Assembly (NCBI GenBank): GCA_023230825.1
Contig: JALNWO010000044.1
Span: forward strand, 1-11,301
Length of the DNA: 11,301 nucleotides
Origin: Acholeplasmataceae bacterium
GTDB taxonomy: Bacteria; Bacillota_I; Bacilli_A; Acholeplasmatales; Acholeplasmataceae
Direction: 5' to 3'
Below are positions 7,205 through 11,301 of the stretch, one piece after another. The position numbers were made by a program, and so were the translations under genes. A model generated the notes under the pieces. The model ran no database searches, was not told the origin of the DNA, and saw nothing but the letters and a program-made list of their open reading frames with translations. How positions within the stretch are numbered: position 1 is the first letter of the stretch; each line of letters opens with the position of its first letter.

Positions 7205-8690
7205 CTTGAATAACCCCCTCCTTTTTCGATTTTAACTTAAAAAATAGTCCTAATAATTGTAATGTGATCATCGGTGCCATTGCGACAAGCGCAATCATTC
7301 CTAAACCATCCATAATAAGATCGGCATCAGCAATCGCACTGGCTGCTCCTTGTGTAAAGGCTAAAATAAAGGTCGTCGTCATCGGTCCTGTCGCAACGCC
7401 TCCCGAGTCAAAGGCAATCCCAACAAAGATTTTTGGAACGAAATACATTAAAGATACTGCGATGATATAGCCAGGTAGTAAAATATGCCATATTTGTAAG
7501 GATGGAATAAAGACTTTTAAAACAGAGATGCCAACGGCTAAACCAACACCAAGACCTAAAGCAAACAAAACGGACTTTCTTGAAATCGAACCACTTGTAA
7601 CATCTTCCACTTGGTGGGTTAAAATGTAAACTGAAGGTTCTGCAAGGACCGTTACTAAGCCTAAAATAAAGGCGACAATGACAGGAACAAATTTATAAGG
7701 TAATGCTGCCAATCCTTTGCCTAATGCTGAACCAACTTCCATAAAACCAGCGTTGACACCTGTTAAAAAGAGAAAAACACCGACAAAAGTATAAATAAAC
7801 CCTAAAATATACGTTCGAATATTTCTGCGGTGAAGCTTAAATGAAAAGTGATTGAAAATAATAAAGATAACAATTAAAGGAACAATAATAATGAGTGATT
7901 GTAAAAGAATTTGCGGCATCACTTGAAAAAAAGGCTTAAAGACAGATGTATCGCCGCTAATATCAATTTCTAAGGATGAGTGGTAGTCATTACCACGCAT
8001 GAAAAGACCAGTGATTAAGAGCGCTAAGACAGAGCCTGTTGAAACCATTGCCAGCGTCCCAAAACTATCCTCTTCTGACTCAATCCCGTCTTTACTTAAA
8101 CGAGAAAAACCGATCGATAACGCTAAAATAAATGGGAGTGATAATATTCCTGTTGCTGAACCAGACGCATCAAAAGCTAAAATTAAAAATTCTGGTTGCG
8201 TGAAAATCGCGACAACTAAAATAATGCCATACAATCCCGTTAGTAAAAAATGTAAAGGAATTCTAAGCGCTGTTCGTACAAAAGCAATCGCTAATAAAAC
8301 AGCCATGCCAACAGCAACAACTAAAACCAAACCAATCGCAGAAATGTCGCCTTTTGTCACTCGATCGATTTGAATACCATAAATATGTAACCCTGGTTCA
8401 GCCATGACAATAATAAAACCTAAAACCAAACCAATTAAAATGACAAACCACATTTTATTAGAGCGAACGGTTGTTTCACCAACTTCACTACCCAAAGGTG
8501 TAACTGCTTTATCGATTCCTAATAAAAAAAGTGTTAACCCAATGGTAATAAAAACAGCACCAATGGTAAACCTTAACATTCCGCGCCAACCAATAATATC
8601 AGGATAGATAAGATTTAAAATGAAAACGAGTAAAACAATGGGAACGATTGAAAAAAGTAATTCTTTAAGTTTTGCTGTTAGTTCATTCAT
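7194..8690 (-). CDS. DUF1538 family membrane protein, probable transporter
   Basis: This gene encodes a 498-residue polytopic protein with roughly a dozen hydrophobic segments and an internal duplication (DUF1538, PF07556, twice). MAEPG (97-101) recurs as LAEPS (349-353), and AFDASGSATG...FILA (172-190) recurs as AFDSGGVATG...FILA (426-444). Glycine-rich half-helix motifs repeated in both halves are the hallmark of pseudosymmetric transporters, with the acidic residues in AEP and AFD as likely ion or substrate ligands. No substrate is known for the family as far as I recall. The ATG at 8690 has AAAGGAG 9 bases upstream; the in-frame ATG at 8699 touches that site and is rejected. It shares a transcript with the tandem P-II gene, whose translation starts inside its last codons. 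Confidence 0.82.
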   Translation of the reverse strand: MNELTAKLKELLFSIVPIVLLVFILNLIYPDIIGWRGMLRFTIGAVFITIGLTLFLLGIDKAVTPLGSEVGETTVRSNKMWFVILIGLVLGFIIVMAEPGLHIYGIQIDRVTKGDISAIGLVLVVAVGMAVLLAIAFVRTALRIPLHFLLTGLYGIILVVAIFTQPEFLILAFDASGSATGILSLPFILALSIGFSRLSKDGIESEEDSFGTLAMVSTGSVLALLITGLFMRGNDYHSSLEIDISGDTSVFKPFFQVMPQILLQSLIIIVPLIVIFIIFNHFSFKLHRRNIRTYILGFIYTFVGVFLFLTGVNAGFMEVGSALGKGLAALPYKFVPVIVAFILGLVTVLAEPSVYILTHQVEDVTSGSISRKSVLFALGLGVGLAVGISVLKVFIPSLQIWHILLPGYIIAVSLMYFVPKIFVGIAFDSGGVATGPMTTTFILAFTQGAASAIADADLIMDGLGMIALVAMAPMITLQLLGLFFKLKSKKEGVIQDGK

Positions 8691-8727
8691 TATTATCATC
8701 TCCTTTTATTCGTTGAAGCACCTATTT

Positions 8728-8756
8728 ATTATAACATTTTTTTATCAATCTGTAAC
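8728..8756 (-). promoter_or_regulatory. Promoter of the DUF1538/P-II operon
   Basis: On the minus strand TGTTATAAT gives a perfect -10 with an extended TG, and GTTACA (four of six matches) lies 17 bases upstream. The start codon is about 38 bases downstream of the -10. Confidence 0.65.
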
Positions 8757-8760
8757 CCCT

Positions 8761-8793
8761 TTACTGAAAAAAAGAAAAAGCGATTACTCGCTT
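8761..8793 (-). terminator. Intrinsic terminator of the mrp gene
   Basis: AAGCGA and TCGCTT (8788-8793 and 8778-8783) form a six-base stem with a four-base loop that contains the stop codon. On the minus strand this is followed by a long T tract, TTTTCTTTTTTT. It is a strong, compact terminator that overlaps the last codons of the gene. Confidence 0.8.
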
Positions 8794-9788
8794 ATTTCCA
8801 TTTCTATCATCACTTTTTTCGCAATTTCATCATAAATGACTGCGGCTGTTTCTTTATTTTTAAAAATGTAGCTTCCATCTTGAGGTTGACCAATAGGAAT
8901 TTGGCCAAAGACTTCAACTCCTAGTTTTTTAGCGACATCTTCGCCGCCGCCTTCGCCAAAGATGTATTCTCTTTTTTGATTACAAGTATTAAAGTAATAA
9001 CTCATATTTTCAACAACACCAATGACTTCATGACCGATGTTTTGAGCACCAATACCTGCTTTCACTGCAATTGAACTTGCATTTTTATGCGGCGTCGTTA
9101 CAACTAACACCTTACTTTTTGGAACATATGCCTTCACATCTAAAGCAACGTCACCAGTTCCTGGAGGTAAGTCAATCAAAATAATATCAATCTTATCTTG
9201 CCAGGCAACACCTGAGAAAAAATGAACAAGCATTTTTCCTAACATTGGCCCTCGCCACATCAATGGTTTTTCAGGTGGCATGAAAAATTCAGTCGAAATA
9301 ACATCAATACCATCTTTGTTTAACGGTATCATCCGTTCATCTTTGGTTGAAGAAAGTGGTCTTACTTCAAGCTGCATCACATTAGGAATGCTTGGGCCGT
9401 AGACATCCGCATCAATAATACCGACAATCAAGCCTTGGCGTGCTAATGCAGCTGCTAAGTTTCCTGTCACACTTGATTTGCCGACGCCGCCTTTCCCTGA
9501 GGCAACAGCTAAATATTTTACAGCCTTCTCACCTTCGGGAACAAATTCAGAGTCGAAAAAATCTATTTTTATTCCGGGAAATTGAAGTTCAACTTTCACC
9601 AGTTTAATAATCTCAATTTTTACTTGTTGTTCGTGCGTTCGTTTATCTTTTAAATAAATTTCTAGTTCTGTAACCCCGGTAGGACCAACAACTAATTTTT
9701 TTATTCCCCCAACTTCTCCTAAAGGCTTATCAAACCCTGGATCCACAATCGCTTCAATTCGTTTTCTTAATTCATCGTACGAAACCAT
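8784..9788 (-). CDS. mrp: Mrp/NBP35 family P-loop ATPase (ApbC-like iron-sulfur carrier)
   Basis: This gene encodes a 334-residue cytoplasmic protein. Residues 3-80 are a MIP18-like (DUF59) domain beginning YDELRKRIEAIVDPGF, and residues 91-330 are the ParA/MinD-type ATPase domain. Landmarks are the deviant Walker A SGKGGVGKS (97-105), IDADVYGPS (125-133) and DLPPGTGD (206-213). Mrp/ApbC proteins bind a 4Fe-4S cluster between subunits through a C-terminal CxxC and pass it to target proteins. Here the equivalent region, NTCNQKREYIFGEGGG, keeps only Cys269, and this is the only cysteine in the protein, so cluster binding is doubtful; a SalA-like regulatory role is an alternative. The ribosome site before the ATG at 9788 is weak (AAAAG) and an in-frame TAA lies directly upstream, so no longer start exists. 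It is monocistronic. Confidence 0.9.
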   Translation of the reverse strand: MVSYDELRKRIEAIVDPGFDKPLGEVGGIKKLVVGPTGVTELEIYLKDKRTHEQQVKIEIIKLVKVELQFPGIKIDFFDSEFVPEGEKAVKYLAVASGKGGVGKSSVTGNLAAALARQGLIVGIIDADVYGPSIPNVMQLEVRPLSSTKDERMIPLNKDGIDVISTEFFMPPEKPLMWRGPMLGKMLVHFFSGVAWQDKIDIILIDLPPGTGDVALDVKAYVPKSKVLVVTTPHKNASSIAVKAGIGAQNIGHEVIGVVENMSYYFNTCNQKREYIFGEGGGEDVAKKLGVEVFGQIPIGQPQDGSYIFKNKETAAVIYDEIAKKVMIEMEISE

Positions 9789-9813
9789 TTATCTTTTCGC
9801 GCTCGTCTTTACA

Positions 9814-9834
9814 TCAACGACGCTCTCCTTTCAT
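9814..9834 (-). other. Possible leader mini-ORF upstream of mrp
   Basis: Within the mrp leader the minus strand carries ATG followed by six sense codons in total (MKGERR) and TGA, 25 bases before the mrp start. The sequence AAAGGAG inside it is the best ribosome site of the leader, but what follows it at suitable spacing is TTG-ATG-TAA, a start-stop pair. Whether anything is translated is uncertain. Confidence 0.25.
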
Positions 9835-9866
9835 CGTTCCTTTTATAAAAGCTCAATACCTTACAT

Positions 9867-9875
9867 ATTATAACA
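9867..9875 (-). promoter_or_regulatory. Extended -10 promoter of mrp
   Basis: On the minus strand TGTTATAAT is a perfect -10 with extended TG. The -35 position (TTTTTA) is poor. The transcript leader would be about 70 bases, longer than for the other genes here. Confidence 0.55.
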
Positions 9876-9911
9876 AAAATCCCCCTTTTTAAAAACGAAA
9901 ATGATATGAAG

Positions 9912-9941
9912 ATGATAAATTATTCATAAATAGGCTATAAT
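9912..9941 (+). promoter_or_regulatory. Promoter of the PTS operon
   Basis: TATAAT at 9936-9941 lies 18 bases after ATGATA (9912-9917, four of six matches). An imperfect palindrome, ATGATAAATTATTCAT (9912-9927), covers the -35 and part of the spacer and could be an operator. The AAAGGAG ribosome site follows at 9953-9959. Confidence 0.55.
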
Positions 9942-9966
9942 AAACATAAGGCAAAGGAGACCATCG

Positions 9967-10401
9967 ATGATCTTTGAGTTTTATAAACCAATTACTGGCA
10001 AATATGAAGACATTTCGGCAGCCCCCGACAACGTTTTTCAACAAAAACTTGTTGGGTCTGGTTTTGTTGTCAATCCGACAAAGAAACGTTTTCTCTCGCC
10101 CATTTATGGTAAAATAACGATGATCTACCCAACCCATCATGTGATGGTTATCCATCATGAGAATTTTGATTTGATGATTCACGTGGGGTTTACTGATGTT
10201 TTAAGAGATCATCATTATTTCACTTATCATGTGACTGTAGGTGATGTGGTTTCACCTGGTGATCCTTTGTTTGATTTAAACTTTGACTTTTACAAGTATC
10301 ATCCCCATGATTATTTAACTGCTTTGGTCTTTGTTCAAAAGCCACAATTAGAAATCATTGAAACCACCGATCAACTCTTTCATTTAAAATTGCCGCTATA
10401 A
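9967..10401 (+). CDS. PTS EIIA component, glucose type
   Basis: This gene encodes a 144-residue single-domain EIIA (PF00358). The family layout is visible: KPITGKYEDISAAPDNVFQQK (residues 7-27, matching PVSGxVxxLxxVxDxVFA), GSGFVVNP (30-37), FLSPIYGKI (42-50), THHVMVIH with the active-site-assisting His58, and DLMIHVGF with the phosphoacceptor His72. It takes phosphate from HPr and passes it to a sugar permease EIIB; in Gram-positives such proteins also serve several EIICB permeases. The sequence is diverged: the usual DTV after the phospho-histidine reads TDV and the histidine-rich DHHYFTYH replaces the conserved GxGF region. The start has AAAGGAG 7 bases upstream. Enzyme I follows after 13 bases, so the two are co-transcribed. 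No EIIB or EIIC gene is in view. Confidence 0.85.
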   Translation: MIFEFYKPITGKYEDISAAPDNVFQQKLVGSGFVVNPTKKRFLSPIYGKITMIYPTHHVMVIHHENFDLMIHVGFTDVLRDHHYFTYHVTVGDVVSPGDPLFDLNFDFYKYHPHDYLTALVFVQKPQLEIIETTDQLFHLKLPL

Positions 10402-10414
10402 AGGATGTGAATTC

Positions 10415-11301
10415 ATGTTAAAAGGTGTTACTGCCAGTCAAGGCTATGCCATCGGAACTGTTTTAAAACTTGATCAACAAGTGATCGATAGTAGCCGTAA
10501 AAAAGTGTATAGCATTGCCAATGAAATTAAAGCGCTCCACCGTGCAATTAAAAAAACGGTCCAACAAATTAAACAACTCCAAACACTTAGTCAAGATAAA
10601 TTCGATTTTGAAACATCTTCTATTTTTGATGCACACATGATGATTGCTCAAGATCCTGAAATGATTAAACTAGTGGAAGACAAAATTGCTAGTGAACATT
10701 GTAATCTTGTTTTCGCAATTAGAGAAGTGATGAATCAAGTGACTGATGGTTTTAAAGATTTTGAAGATGACTATATGCGTCAACGCGTCTCTGACTTGCT
10801 CGAAGTCAGTGATAAAATCATTAAAAATCATTTAGGAATTAAGCAAATTAATTTAAGTAAAATTAAGGACAAAGTGATTTTAGTTGCTCATGAATTTAGT
10901 GCTTCAGATACAGCGATGATTAATCCTGATATGATCTTAGGAATGATTTCAGAAGTTGGTGGAAAAAATGCTCATAGCGCCATTATCGCACGGATGCTCG
11001 GCATCCCTGCATTGGTTGGTGTGAAACAAGCTTTAACCAAACTAAAAGATGACGACAAAATTATTTTAGATGCGTCTGGCGGCAAAGTCCTCCGTAAATT
11101 TGATGACGAAATTGAAAAAGAATACGAACATAAAATTACCGATTTTATTTTAGAAAGACATAAACTTGAATCTTTAATCGATGTTGAACCAATGACCGCA
11201 GACCACCGCTTCATTGAGCTCAATGTCAACATAGGTTCTTATCAAGATGCCCTTCAGGCAAAAAAAATCAACCCTTATGGTATTGGTCTTTATCGAACTG
11301 A
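10415..11301 (+). CDS. ptsI: PTS enzyme I (phosphoenolpyruvate-protein phosphotransferase), 3' end missing
   Basis: The frame is open for 295 codons from the ATG at 10415 to the window edge, roughly the first half of a protein of usually about 570 residues. The N-terminus MLKGVTASQGYAIG matches the enzyme I start. Residues about 20-140 form the helical HPr-binding domain, and the phospho-histidine domain follows with HEFSASDTAMI and GGKNAHSAIIARMLGIPALVG, where His187 is the phosphorylation site. GIGLYRT at the edge is the beginning of the PEP-binding barrel. The enzyme takes phosphate from phosphoenolpyruvate and gives it to HPr. The usual GGRTSH around the active histidine is GGKNAH here. 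A ribosome site AAGGA (10401-10405) overlaps the EIIA stop. The usual neighbour ptsH (HPr) is not upstream; the EIIA gene takes its place. Confidence 0.9.
   Translation, partial: MLKGVTASQGYAIGTVLKLDQQVIDSSRKKVYSIANEIKALHRAIKKTVQQIKQLQTLSQDKFDFETSSIFDAHMMIAQDPEMIKLVEDKIASEHCNLVFAIREVMNQVTDGFKDFEDDYMRQRVSDLLEVSDKIIKNHLGIKQINLSKIKDKVILVAHEFSASDTAMINPDMILGMISEVGGKNAHSAIIARMLGIPALVGVKQALTKLKDDDKIILDASGGKVLRKFDDEIEKEYEHKITDFILERHKLESLIDVEPMTADHRFIELNVNIGSYQDALQAKKINPYGIGLYRT

Noticed and set aside
8404..8607. Plus-strand open frame rich in Lys, Pro and Ile opposite the DUF1538 gene.
   Set aside because: It and the similar frames at 7264-7470 and 7999-8373 are complements of hydrophobic membrane-helix codons and have no ribosome sites.
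9881..9899. C-run and A/T-run (TCCCCC TTTTT AAAAA) that might be a terminator or riboswitch piece.
   Set aside because: The only pairing is A with T runs, no G-C stem forms, and no conserved riboswitch core was recognised in the leader.
9889..10182. Minus-strand open frame of 97 codons opposite the EIIA gene.
   Set aside because: It is an antisense shadow of EIIA, runs across the divergent promoter region and shows no recognisable domain.
10972..11232. Minus-strand open frame of 86 codons opposite enzyme I.
   Set aside because: It is antisense to the phospho-histidine domain of enzyme I; its serine-rich, low-complexity product is what the reverse of such a gene gives.

Overview
This is an AT-rich window densely packed with genes, with consensus-like TATAAT promoters, purine-rich AGGAG-type ribosome sites and short intergenic gaps. 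That is typical of a low-GC Gram-positive lineage (Bacillota, or a Mycoplasmatota group such as Acholeplasma/Izemoplasma relatives). TGA is used as a stop (for example at the ends of the SDR and NYN genes) and tryptophan is encoded by TGG, so the Mycoplasma code 4 does not apply. The genus cannot be fixed from this sequence. No tRNA, rRNA, CRISPR array, insertion sequence or prophage gene was seen, and no gene-free stretch exceeds 300 bases.

Layout: (1) 1-929, minus: a partial, membrane-anchored PI-PLC-like phosphodiesterase that runs off the left edge. (2) 1008-1250, plus: an 80-residue protein with two CDGSH iron-sulfur motifs, read divergently from the first gene and convergent with (3) a short-chain dehydrogenase at 1253-2110, minus. 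(4) 4694-2224, minus: a three-gene operon of a NYN nuclease-like protein with two LOTUS/OST-HTH domains, a DUF3137 membrane protein overlapping it by ATGA, and an EstA/esterase-D type alpha/beta hydrolase ending in a terminator. (5) 6437-4766, minus: a two-gene ABC-2 exporter (ATPase and six-helix permease, overlapping by 8 bases) with a very good promoter. (6) 8690-6530, minus: a DUF1538 membrane protein with an internal duplication, overlapping a protein made of two tandem P-II-like halves and ending in a terminator. (7) 9788-8784, minus: an Mrp/ApbC-type P-loop ATPase with an N-terminal MIP18-like domain and a strong terminator. (8) 9967-11301, plus: a glucose-type PTS EIIA followed by a PTS enzyme I that runs off the right edge.

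The genes look like several independent housekeeping or physiological units rather than one island. Iron-sulfur biology is represented twice (CDGSH and Mrp), and PTS phosphotransfer is read divergently from Mrp. The two combinations that most deserve follow-up are the NYN-LOTUS/DUF3137/esterase operon, which joins a predicted RNase to a membrane protein, and the DUF1538/tandem P-II pair, which looks like a membrane transporter with its own ligand-sensing regulator. No clearly new defence or mobile system is visible.
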